DNA of 62,653 nucleotides from Desulfosporosinus sp. OT. GTDB lineage: Bacteria > Bacillota > Desulfitobacteriia > Desulfitobacteriales > Desulfitobacteriaceae. The notes below the pieces were generated by a model. The model worked only from the letters and a program-made list of their open reading frames with translations, was not told where the DNA came from and searched no databases. The stretch's first letter is position 1, and every line of letters starts with the position of its first letter. Where the stretch lies: assembly GCF_000224515.1 (NCBI RefSeq), contig NZ_AGAF01000059.1, positions 1 through 62,653 of the forward strand. Reading direction: 5' to 3'. A program made the translations under genes and the position numbers. Positions 8,992 to 16,937 of the stretch are shown here, piece by piece.

Positions 8992-9825
8992 GTGCACTTC
9001 GTAGTTTGTCTAAAGCAAGTTCCAGACACTTCAGAAGTTCGAATCGATCCGGTTACGAACACCCTCATGCGGGAGGGTGTACCCTCCATTATTAATCCAT
9101 ACGATGCCCATGGCTTGGAAGAAGCAATACGTCTTAAAGAAAAAGTTGGAGGAAAAGTAACCATCGTAAGTATGGGACCTCCCCAAGCCAAAGAGGCGCT
9201 GAAAAAGGCGATGTCTTTTGGAGCAGATCGCGCAATTCTTTTGAGTGACCGTGCTTTTGGCGGCTCTGATTCCTTAGCAACTGCTTATATTCTCTCATCT
9301 GCACTTCAAAAGATACATGAAACTGAACCCATTGACCTAGTCTTCGCCGGGAAAGAAGCGATTGACGGAGATACAGCTCAAACGGGTCCCGGTATAGCCC
9401 AACGCCTTGGATTTCCGCAATTAACGTATGCCATTAAAGTTAGAGAGTTAACTGACACGACTGTCACGGTAGAACGCAAGACAGAGAGTGGTCGTCAGAT
9501 CGTTCAAGCTCAATTACCTGCTCTAATTACGGTGGAAAAAGAACTTAACGATTTAAGTTACGCCTCCCTCCCCAATATGATGAAAGCGGCCGCGTATGAA
9601 CCAGAAATGTGGAATTTCAATTCCCTGCCGTTTGATGTTACCCAGATGGGTTTAAAGGGATCACCGACCAGTGTCTCTAGGATTTTCGCACCACCCGGTC
9701 GTACGGGAGGCGAAATAATTGACGGAATGAAAGATCCTAAAGGAACTGCTGAATCCGTCGTACAAAAAATCTTCCAACAAAACATTATCATGGTACATCC
9801 CCTCGCGAAGGGAGGCAAACACTAA
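8992..9825 (+). CDS. fixA: Electron-bifurcating flavoprotein FixA (ETF beta-like)
   Basis: A 277-residue ETF-beta-family protein. The N-terminus reads HFVVCLKQVPDTSEVRIDP, typical of FixA, and the AMP/FAD-binding GKEAIDGDTAQTGP motif is present near residue 120. With FixB it forms the bifurcating flavin module. In FixABCX complexes NADH oxidation is coupled to simultaneous reduction of quinone (exergonic) and ferredoxin or flavodoxin (endergonic). The start is GTG at 8992 with GAGGGGG about 8 bases upstream; a longer reading from 8923 overlaps the promoter. First gene of a tightly packed four-gene operon. Confidence 0.92.
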   Translation: MHFVVCLKQVPDTSEVRIDPVTNTLMREGVPSIINPYDAHGLEEAIRLKEKVGGKVTIVSMGPPQAKEALKKAMSFGADRAILLSDRAFGGSDSLATAYILSSALQKIHETEPIDLVFAGKEAIDGDTAQTGPGIAQRLGFPQLTYAIKVRELTDTTVTVERKTESGRQIVQAQLPALITVEKELNDLSYASLPNMMKAAAYEPEMWNFNSLPFDVTQMGLKGSPTSVSRIFAPPGRTGGEIIDGMKDPKGTAESVVQKIFQQNIIMVHPLAKGGKH

Positions 9826-11156
9826 TGGCTCTCAATATTGAAAAATCAAAGTGTATTGGTTGCGGTGCTTGCGTTGTGGAATGCCCGGTAGAAGCTCTGG
9901 ATTTAGTTGACGGGCTTGCTGTTGTCGATCCAGCTAAATGTATTGATTGCGGCAATTGCGTTAAGATTTGCCCAGCTGATGCACTTTCTTTACCGGATCA
10001 ACCAACTAAATCCGATGGGAAACGTGATCCTGAGGCGGGTTCCAAATTCAATATACAGGACCCTCTTCCAGATACTGTAGAGGACTACGCCCAAGGCAAT
10101 GAGAAAAAGACAATTCGCGCCCAAGTGACTCCCGTCGCCGGTGGGGATGTCTGGAGTGGTGTTTGGGTAATTATTGAATACAATAACGGAAAGGTCGCTC
10201 CGGTAGCCTGGGAATTACTGGGTGAAGGTCGTAAACTGGCTGATGCCATAGGGTGTGGACTTTGTGGAGTAATCACAGGCTATCAGGTAGATACTGTGGT
10301 CCCTGAAGCATTTGCTCATGGTGCCGAAAAAGTCTATGTTATCGATCACCCCGTACTTAAAGACTACCGCACAGAACCTTATGCGGAAGCAATAACAAGT
10401 CTCGTCAGAAAATATCAGCCTGAAATTATCTTAATGGGTGCCACATCTATTGGTAGAGATGTTTTTCCAGCTGTAGCTACAAAGATGCAAACGGGTCTAA
10501 CTGCTGACTGTACGGTGTTAGGCATAGATCCGGAGACGAAACTCTTACAACAAACCCGCCCAGCCTTCGGTGGTAATATTATGGCGACCATTCTGTGCCG
10601 TAAGAGCCGTCCGCAAATGGCGACTGTCCGTCCCAGAGTTATGGCAATGCCAGAGCGTGTCGAAGGGCGTGAAGGCGAAGTAATTCGTGAAGAATTCAGT
10701 GCTACGGAAAGTGATTTCCGCACAAAAGTTCTTGAGTTCATTCCTTCCGATGCCAAGAGTGCCTTCTTGGACAAAGCTGAAATTATCGTGGCGGTTGGTC
10801 TAGGTATTGCCGCGAAAAGAAATATGGTCCTTGCGGAAGAATTAGCGGATGTTTTAGGAGCGACCCTGGCAGGGACACGAGGTGCCGTAGAGGCAGGTTG
10901 GCTCACCCATGATCAACAAGTAGGCCAATCCGGGGTAACGGTTCGTCCTAAAGTCTATATTGCCATTGGAATTTCTGGAGCAATTCAGCATCTAGTGGGA
11001 ATGGAAACCTCAGACTTTATTATTGCCATTAACAATGATCCTGACGCTTCGATCTTGAAAGTAGCGAACTACGGAATTGTTGGAGATCTTTTCCAAATAG
11101 TACCTGCGATGACCGCAGAGTTTAAGAAACGCCTTCAGCACGGCGTGGCAAATTAA
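9825..11156 (+). CDS. fixB: FixB with N-terminal 2x[4Fe-4S] ferredoxin domain (ETF alpha-like)
   Basis: A 443-residue protein. Residues 1-60 form a bacterial ferredoxin domain with two cysteine clusters (CIGCGACVVECP and CIDCGNCVKICP). About 100-440 is ETF alpha, with the C-terminal FAD-binding stretch (TRGAVEAGWL, GQSGVTVRPKVYIAIGISG). The fused ferredoxin is absent from classical diazotroph FixB and could hold the low-potential electron produced by bifurcation. Its ATG overlaps the fixA stop by one base (TAATG), implying translational coupling. Confidence 0.92.
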   Translation: MALNIEKSKCIGCGACVVECPVEALDLVDGLAVVDPAKCIDCGNCVKICPADALSLPDQPTKSDGKRDPEAGSKFNIQDPLPDTVEDYAQGNEKKTIRAQVTPVAGGDVWSGVWVIIEYNNGKVAPVAWELLGEGRKLADAIGCGLCGVITGYQVDTVVPEAFAHGAEKVYVIDHPVLKDYRTEPYAEAITSLVRKYQPEIILMGATSIGRDVFPAVATKMQTGLTADCTVLGIDPETKLLQQTRPAFGGNIMATILCRKSRPQMATVRPRVMAMPERVEGREGEVIREEFSATESDFRTKVLEFIPSDAKSAFLDKAEIIVAVGLGIAAKRNMVLAEELADVLGATLAGTRGAVEAGWLTHDQQVGQSGVTVRPKVYIAIGISGAIQHLVGMETSDFIIAINNDPDASILKVANYGIVGDLFQIVPAMTAEFKKRLQHGVAN

Positions 11157-11168
11157 GGAGGGGCAAAC

Positions 11169-12461
11169 ATGGAAAACTTTGATGTGATCATCGTCGGAGG
11201 CGGTCCTGCTGGCCTGTCTGCCGCGATCAGTGCTGCCAATGCTGGGATGAAAACAGTCGTCATTGAACGCGGTGATTATCCCGGAACCAAGAACGTCATG
11301 GGCGGTATTCTCTATACAAAAGCTACAGGCATGGTTGTTCCAGAATTCTGGAAAGAAGCTCCTTTGGAACGTCCAATCATTGAGCAACGGATTGCCATGT
11401 TAAGTGGTGATGAGACTATTATGGCCGGTTATCGCGATCCCGCTTGGGCAGTCGATCCTTATAATGCTCATTCAATCTTACGTGTTAAGTTCGATCGTTG
11501 GCTTGCTCAGCAAGCGGAAAAAGCTGGGGCTATGATCATTACCGAAACTTTAGTTGAAGATCTCCTCTATCAAAGCAACAATGTTGTTGGAGTTCGCACC
11601 GGACGTGCTGAGGGTGATTTGGGAGCAAAAGTTGTGATCTTAGCGGAAGGTGTCAATAACTTCTTAGCTGTTAAGGCAGGATTGGCTAAACCATTAAAGC
11701 CCGCCTCAGTTGCAGTTACAGTCAAAGAAGTGATCGCCTTACCTAAAGAAAAGATCGAAGATCGTTTCTGCCTTGAAGAAGGCCAAGGGGCTACGATTGA
11801 ATTATATGGTGATTCCACTGCAGGGTTGATGGGCGTAGGTTTTATCTATACAAATAAAGACTCAATTTCAATTGGAGTTGGAGCAATCCTCGAACCGATG
11901 ATTCGCAATAACTGGACACCTAATGATCTCCTTGAGAATTTGAAATCAAAGCCTTATGTCAAACGTCTTCTTCAAGGTGGAGAAACCAAGGAGTATTTGG
12001 CTCATTTAATACCTGAAGGTGGTTATACTCAAGTACCAAAACTCCATCGTCAAGGAGTACTTGTTGTTGGGGATACAGCAATGCTCATGAATTCGTTGAA
12101 CAGGGAAGGTTCTAACTTAGCCATGATTTCGGGTAAAATTGCCGGCGAAGTTGCAGCCCAATCGATCAAAGCCGGAGATGTTAGTGACCAGGCCATGACG
12201 GTTTATGAAACCCGTCTGAGGGATTCCTTCGTGCTTAAAGACCTTCACCATTATCGTCATATGGGTAAGTTCTTTGAAGAGAATACTCACCTCTTAAAAG
12301 CATACCCTAAAATATTCTCGAAAGCTGCCAAGATGTACCTGACCGCGGATGGGACACCTAAGAAAGAACGGCAAAAAGAAATTATTAAGATGGTCTTCGA
12401 AAATCGCTCTAAAGCCGGTTTGTTGAAAGATATGTATGGGGCATGGAGGGCGCTACTATGA
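11169..12461 (+). CDS. fixC: FixC, ETF-quinone oxidoreductase-like flavoprotein
   Basis: A 430-residue FAD protein with a Rossmann motif GGGPAGLSAA (about 9-18), NVMGGILY around residue 45 and a C-terminal GDTAMLMNSLNREGSN region typical of FixC. It receives the high-potential electron from FixAB and, with FixX, reduces menaquinone at the membrane. AAGGAGGGG lies just before the ATG. The stop overlaps the fixX start (ATGA). Confidence 0.92.
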   Translation: MENFDVIIVGGGPAGLSAAISAANAGMKTVVIERGDYPGTKNVMGGILYTKATGMVVPEFWKEAPLERPIIEQRIAMLSGDETIMAGYRDPAWAVDPYNAHSILRVKFDRWLAQQAEKAGAMIITETLVEDLLYQSNNVVGVRTGRAEGDLGAKVVILAEGVNNFLAVKAGLAKPLKPASVAVTVKEVIALPKEKIEDRFCLEEGQGATIELYGDSTAGLMGVGFIYTNKDSISIGVGAILEPMIRNNWTPNDLLENLKSKPYVKRLLQGGETKEYLAHLIPEGGYTQVPKLHRQGVLVVGDTAMLMNSLNREGSNLAMISGKIAGEVAAQSIKAGDVSDQAMTVYETRLRDSFVLKDLHHYRHMGKFFEENTHLLKAYPKIFSKAAKMYLTADGTPKKERQKEIIKMVFENRSKAGLLKDMYGAWRALL

Positions 12462-12739
12462 AATTAGATGATAAACTTTTTTTGGTACGGTTTAATACCG
12501 ATAAATTAAATCACATCAAGATTAATGATTCTAATGTATGCTTAAAACAGTGTCAAGATAAACCCTGTACGCGTTTTTGCCCGGCCCATGTTTATGATTG
12601 GGACGAAGAAGAAAAACGTATAGCTGTCGGATACGAAGGGTGCCTGGAATGCGGCACATGTCTGATCGGTTGTCCGTTTGGCAACATTGACTGGAAGTAC
12701 CCAAGAGGCGGGTTTGGAGTATCCTGGAAAAACGGTTAA
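12458..12739 (+). CDS. fixX: FixX ferredoxin-like protein
   Basis: A 93-residue ferredoxin of the FixX/EtfQO C-terminal type, with cysteines in CLKQCQDKPCTRFCP and CLECGTCLIGCPFG. It binds [4Fe-4S] centre(s) and partners FixC in electron delivery to quinone. The start at 12458 follows GGAGGG and overlaps the fixC stop by ATGA. A strong terminator 33 bases after the stop ends the operon. Confidence 0.92.
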   Translation: MKLDDKLFLVRFNTDKLNHIKINDSNVCLKQCQDKPCTRFCPAHVYDWDEEEKRIAVGYEGCLECGTCLIGCPFGNIDWKYPRGGFGVSWKNG

Positions 12740-12771
12740 AGGATTAGCATAACAATAGAAACTACAAAGAG

Positions 12772-12816
12772 GCAAAGAGTAGAGAGCCCTATGAGAGCTG
12801 ATACTCTTTGCTTTTT
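12772..12816 (+). terminator. Terminator of fixABCX
   Basis: GCAAAGAGTA (12772-12781) pairs exactly with TACTCTTTGC (12802-12811), followed by TTTTT. Confidence 0.85.
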
Positions 12817-12911
12817 GTATTCCCGAAACTGTCTTATACACGGCCTATATAGGGACAACTCGTAAATTGTAACGATTTCAGCCTCCAATTATCATCGTGA
12901 GTAAAGTTCTT

Positions 12912-12940
12912 TTGACAGTCATATACCTAATCTGTAAAAT
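12912..12940 (+). promoter_or_regulatory. Sigma-A promoter of larEBC
   Basis: A perfect TTGACA (12912-12917), a 17-bp spacer, then TAAAAT (12935-12940), 25 bases before larE. Confidence 0.7.
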
Positions 12941-12964
12941 GGATAGGAAAGAAGGGATCAGCTG

Positions 12965-13798
12965 ATGGATAAAATACAACAAGAAGCAGCATATGAAAAA
13001 GAAGCACAACTCATTAAGCGGCTAAAATCCCTCAACAGAGTCTTGGTAGCCTTTTCGGGCGGCGTAGATTCTACCTATCTTTTGGCAGTCGCTCACCAAG
13101 TTTTAGGTCAAAATTGTAAAGCTGTCTTTGCGCGAGGACTTATGATTTCTCCACAGGAAGAAAAGGAAGCCCTGGCTTTAGTGGAAGATTATAATCTCTC
13201 GTTAGAAGTGATTGACTTAGATGTCTTAGCCATTAACGAGTTCCGAGAGAATCCGCCTAATCGCTGTTATTTTTGCAAGAAGAAACTATTCGAGACATTT
13301 TTGGATTTAAACCATAAATCGGACAACTCTACAGTTATCGAGGGTACGAATGCTTCGGATGCCTCTGACTATCGTCCTGGGCGCCTAGCCCTTCAAGAGT
13401 TGGGTATTGTAAGCCCACTTCTAGAAGTAGGCCTTACTAAAGCCGAAATTCGTCTATTATCGGAGCGGCGTAATTTACCGACCTGGAATAAGCCTTCGAT
13501 GGCTTGTCTGGCCTCAAGAGTTCCTTATGGAGATTCGATCACGGCAGAGCTCTTGAAACGGATTGCGCAGGCTGAAGCCGTGCTGCACCAGAAAGGTCTC
13601 CTGGAATGCCGCGTCAGAGTTCACGGCGATATTGCACGAATCGAGATTCCACAAGACAACTTCAGCCAATTCGTTCAGGTATGTTCTGAAATCACAATCT
13701 CCTTGCTAGCATTGGGTTTTCGATTTGTCACGTTAGACTTAAGTGGACTGCGTTCGGGAAGTTTAAACCCTATCCAACAACAGGAGGCTTCATTATGA
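12965..13798 (+). CDS. larE: LarE, sulfur transferase for nickel-pincer nucleotide cofactor
   Basis: A 277-residue PP-loop ATPase with SGGVDS at residues 31-36. It belongs to LarE, which adenylylates the carboxylates of the pyridinium dinucleotide intermediate and inserts sulfur. Cys181 in KPSMACLASR is the likely counterpart of the sacrificial cysteine of Lactobacillus LarE. An extra CYFC pair (101 and 104) is present; whether this enzyme uses its own cysteine or an iron-sulfur cluster cannot be decided by eye. Its TGA overlaps the larB ATG (ATGA). No larA (lactate racemase) lies in the window, so the recipient enzyme is elsewhere. Confidence 0.9.
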   Translation: MDKIQQEAAYEKEAQLIKRLKSLNRVLVAFSGGVDSTYLLAVAHQVLGQNCKAVFARGLMISPQEEKEALALVEDYNLSLEVIDLDVLAINEFRENPPNRCYFCKKKLFETFLDLNHKSDNSTVIEGTNASDASDYRPGRLALQELGIVSPLLEVGLTKAEIRLLSERRNLPTWNKPSMACLASRVPYGDSITAELLKRIAQAEAVLHQKGLLECRVRVHGDIARIEIPQDNFSQFVQVCSEITISLLALGFRFVTLDLSGLRSGSLNPIQQQEASL

Positions 13799-14556
13799 AT
13801 GAAGAGACCATAAAAGCACTGCTTGAAGCCGTGCAGCAAGGTTCATGTTCTCCGAGTGAGGCATTACACCAATTAAAAGATCTGCCCTATGAAGATTTAG
13901 GGTTTGCTCGTTTGGATCATCACCGTGCGCTGCGTACCGGACAATCTGAAGTGATTTTTTGCCAAGGAAAACAAACCGAGCATATCATTACAATCTTAAC
14001 GCACTTGAGTGCTAAAGACCAAAATGTGTTGGCAACTCGGTTAGAACCGGATAATGCAGAAAAGATCTTGCCTCATTTTCCAAATGCCCATTATGATCCT
14101 TTGGCTCGTTGTTTGCTCCTTCGTCCCTTAGCTGAACCTACCATTTCTGGTAGGATTCTTGTTATGACGGCTGGAACAGCCGACTTACCTGTGGCTCAAG
14201 AAGCTTGGTTGACAGCTCGCTATATGGGGCATGAGGTCGATCGATTATTTGACGTAGGTGTAGCCGGTATACATCGTCTGCTCGGTCAGCGCGAGCTAAT
14301 GGATCGTGCAGAAGTGCTGATTGTTGTTGCGGGAATGGAAGGAGCTCTAGCCAGCGTTGTTGGCGGATTGGTGGAACAACCGGTTATCGCCGTGCCTACC
14401 AGTGTGGGTTATGGTGCTCATTTTCAAGGCCTTGCAGCATTACTCAGTATGTTAAATAGTTGTGCATCTGGGATCGGAGTAGTAAACATTGATAATGGCT
14501 TTGGTGCAGCATCATTAGCCTCGGCGATAGTTCGTCGTATAACGAGAGATAAATAG
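13795..14556 (+). CDS. larB: LarB, pyridinium-3,5-biscarboxylate mononucleotide synthase
   Basis: A 253-residue protein with a PurE-like C-terminal half (VMTAGTADLPVAQEAW, VVAGMEGALASVVGGL) and the N-terminal LarB region (YEDLGFARLDHHRALRTG). LarB carboxylates nicotinate adenine dinucleotide and cleaves its phosphoanhydride, the first step of nickel-pincer cofactor synthesis. It overlaps larE by four bases and lies 13 bases before larC, so the order larE-larB-larC forms one operon. Confidence 0.92.
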   Translation: MNEETIKALLEAVQQGSCSPSEALHQLKDLPYEDLGFARLDHHRALRTGQSEVIFCQGKQTEHIITILTHLSAKDQNVLATRLEPDNAEKILPHFPNAHYDPLARCLLLRPLAEPTISGRILVMTAGTADLPVAQEAWLTARYMGHEVDRLFDVGVAGIHRLLGQRELMDRAEVLIVVAGMEGALASVVGGLVEQPVIAVPTSVGYGAHFQGLAALLSMLNSCASGIGVVNIDNGFGAASLASAIVRRITRDK

Positions 14557-14569
14557 GAGGAGCATTTAG

Positions 14570-15358
14570 TTGAAAGTTTTGTATTGGGATACGTTTGCCG
14601 GTATTAGTGGTGATATGGCTCTCGGATCATTGGTTGCTTTAGGTGCTGATCCGGAAATAATAATTAATCAACTCCACTCAATCGGTTTAACGGAGTTTGT
14701 ACTGGAAGTACGTTCGCGTAAGGTTCAGGGAATTCAAGCAACGGACATTGATGTGGTCATTTCAGAAAACAAACATGATCATGCCCATTGTCCCAAACAG
14801 CATGATCAAGCAAATGGACATAAACATAGTCATGACCATAATCACAACCATTCCAATCGCCGTCTTCCGGATATTCAAAAGATGATTCTAAGTGGGGCTT
14901 TGTCCGAGCGCGCTCAAAAAAATGCCATGCAAGTTTTTAACGTCTTGGCAGAAGCAGAGGCCCATGTTCACGGAACCACTCCCGACCAAGTTCATTTTCA
15001 TGAAGTGGGGGCTGTTGATTCTCTTGTTGATATTGTTGGGACTTGTATTGCCCTAGACCAGCTCGACATTGACTCGATTCAGGTCTCCACGCTGCCATGG
15101 TCGTATGGTTTTGTCCATTGTGCCCACGGAACATTGCCATTACCCGCTCCGGCGACACTTATGCTTTTGCGAGGGTATAAATTTCGGGAGTCAGGAATTA
15201 CAGGTGAACTTATTACCCCAACAGGGGCTGCCCTCATCCGGGCCTTAGCCAAGCAATCAGCTTTTCCAGAGATGACGTTGCTTAATGTTAGTTATGGATC
15301 TGGGAAAAACGATTACGGCATTCCAAGTTTATTGCGAGGGGTTTTAGGGGAGATATAA
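14570..15358 (+). CDS. larC: LarC N-terminal domain (LarC1-like), nickel insertase
   Basis: A 262-residue protein beginning with FAGISGDMALGSLVALG, the LarC/DUF111 signature. It contains a His-rich stretch (about residues 66-97, more than ten histidines) suited to nickel handling. LarC inserts nickel into the pincer nucleotide using CTP. Typical full-length LarC has about 400 residues; in Lactobacillus the C-terminal half (LarC2) is joined by a ribosomal frameshift. Here the protein stops right after GVLGEI, at the usual LarC1/LarC2 border, and I see no LarC2 in any frame before the next gene. TTG start at 14570 with AGGAGGAG upstream. Confidence 0.85.
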   Translation: MKVLYWDTFAGISGDMALGSLVALGADPEIIINQLHSIGLTEFVLEVRSRKVQGIQATDIDVVISENKHDHAHCPKQHDQANGHKHSHDHNHNHSNRRLPDIQKMILSGALSERAQKNAMQVFNVLAEAEAHVHGTTPDQVHFHEVGAVDSLVDIVGTCIALDQLDIDSIQVSTLPWSYGFVHCAHGTLPLPAPATLMLLRGYKFRESGITGELITPTGAALIRALAKQSAFPEMTLLNVSYGSGKNDYGIPSLLRGVLGEI

Positions 15359-15379
15359 AAAATTGAGGTGATACCATGT

Positions 15380-16366
15380 ATGCTCGAACGAATTATTAAT
15401 AATCTCAGGCAGAGTGGTTGGACACTTGTGGCTTTAGAAGGAAATTGGGTCTGTGCTACGCACGACTCGCTAAAACGTGGACTTTTATTCGGCAACTTCA
15501 GTGAACTTCCTCTAGATTTTAAGCCGTGGATTCGTGATTATACTAATATTTCACAGTGGGAAGCGATTGTGTTTTGCCCGGAAGGAATGGATTCAGCGCG
15601 TTTAAAACAACATCAGTTCTCTGGTATTCAGCTATGGTACTGGGACACACAACAGGGCAACCTATTTCCTTTTCCACCAACCAAGAATCAGCGAATTCCC
15701 CGTTGGTTAAAGCAGCTCGCCAGCGGGAATCCTGCTTCTCTGGAAAGTGATTCCAAAGTGGGTAAGCATTTTGTCCCGTTCGTTACGTATGCTTTTTTGG
15801 GTATAAACCTTATCGTTTTTCTGTTGATGGTATTGGCCGGATTAAGTCTGTTCCCAAGCAATAGTTCAGGATTGACCGACCAACGCGTTCTGATTGCTTT
15901 TGGAGCTAAAGTTAATGATCTGATTCAAGCGGGTGAAGTCTGGCGTTTGCTAACAAGCATCTTTATCCATATCGGTATCATCCACCTCGCCTTTAATCTC
16001 TATGCGTTGCGGGCTTTAGGTCCTTTAACCGAAGAATTTTTTGGGCATCCTAAGTTCTTAATGATTTATATGTTCAGCGGACTAGGAGGGTCAATAGCTA
16101 GCTATTTATTTTCTCCAGCCCTTTCGGCAGGCGCCTCGGGAGCAATTTTTGGACTGCTAGGAGCATTGCTGTATTACTGTATTAAACGGCCCTATCTTTG
16201 GAAATCCGGCTTGGGTATGAATCTTGTTGTTGTCATTTTAGTGAATTTTGGATTCGGAATCAGCCAACCAGGAATTGATAACTATGCCCATCTGGGAGGA
16301 CTTCTTACAGGAACGCTGACCAGCATTTTTTTAACCAAAGAAAGTACTCAGGATATAAGACGGTAA
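15380..16366 (+). CDS. Rhomboid family intramembrane serine protease
   Basis: A 328-residue protein with an N-terminal soluble domain of about 120 residues and a six-helix rhomboid core. The catalytic motifs are visible: GASGAIFGLLGA carrying the serine, and the histidine in NYAHLGGLLTG. HLAFNLYALRALG matches the rhomboid HxxxN helix. It would cleave transmembrane substrates within the membrane; the substrate is unknown. ATG at 15380 is chosen because GAGGTG lies nine bases upstream; a GTG at 15368 is in frame but overlaps that site. It follows larC by 21 bases and is probably co-transcribed with the lar genes. Confidence 0.85.
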   Translation: MLERIINNLRQSGWTLVALEGNWVCATHDSLKRGLLFGNFSELPLDFKPWIRDYTNISQWEAIVFCPEGMDSARLKQHQFSGIQLWYWDTQQGNLFPFPPTKNQRIPRWLKQLASGNPASLESDSKVGKHFVPFVTYAFLGINLIVFLLMVLAGLSLFPSNSSGLTDQRVLIAFGAKVNDLIQAGEVWRLLTSIFIHIGIIHLAFNLYALRALGPLTEEFFGHPKFLMIYMFSGLGGSIASYLFSPALSAGASGAIFGLLGALLYYCIKRPYLWKSGLGMNLVVVILVNFGFGISQPGIDNYAHLGGLLTGTLTSIFLTKESTQDIRR

Positions 16367-16621
16367 TGTGCCACTGACCGAAAGTGTTTACCAAAGTTTC
16401 ATAATAATACCTTCTTTTTTGCAGCATATTTAGGCCCCCTCTAAGGACAAAATACAATCAAGAGCTTGCGGTTTCTTAGCAAGGTGGCTTTTAATATTGC
16501 CATCGATAGTTAAGAAAACGTGAGCTCTTTTGAGTTTTTCAGCCTAGCTAATTAACGCCCCTCTAAAATGGATTTTTGAGCTTCTATAGCAAAATTGGAT
16601 CGGAGAATATAATATTAAGGT

Positions 16622-16789
16622 TTAAGTATTCGTTTGTTGGGCTGTGCGGTGAATCTCTATAAAGAACTCACTTACTTCTTGAGGAGTTGGAATATGTTGA
16701 TCGACGTGACCTAACTCTTTAGTGACGACTGCAAAAGCATTTAACCAAGCCATGGTAATTCGAGTGGCAATCTCTTGAGGGCTATTCAT
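16622..16789 (-). CDS. Small hypothetical protein
   Basis: A 55-residue protein, mostly helical and polar, that I do not recognise. ATG at 16789 is chosen because AAGGAG sits about nine bases upstream; a longer frame starting with GTG at 16858 has no such site. The 255 bases between the rhomboid stop and this gene hold only a possible 40-codon gene tail on the minus strand (about 16432-16560). It lies back to back with the penicillin-binding protein gene. Confidence 0.45.
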   Translation of the reverse strand: MNSPQEIATRITMAWLNAFAVVTKELGHVDQHIPTPQEVSEFFIEIHRTAQQTNT

Positions 16790-16937
16790 ATCCTTAAATC
16801 TCCTTCCATATTTTTGTGATAGTCTATGGTTCACTAGGGCAAATTGTGCAAGTAACACTTATTCAATTCGTCTTAAAAAAGGGTTAGGAAGAACGCTGTT
16901 AAATGCTATAATAGATAAGGAGAAATGAGGGGATGCT

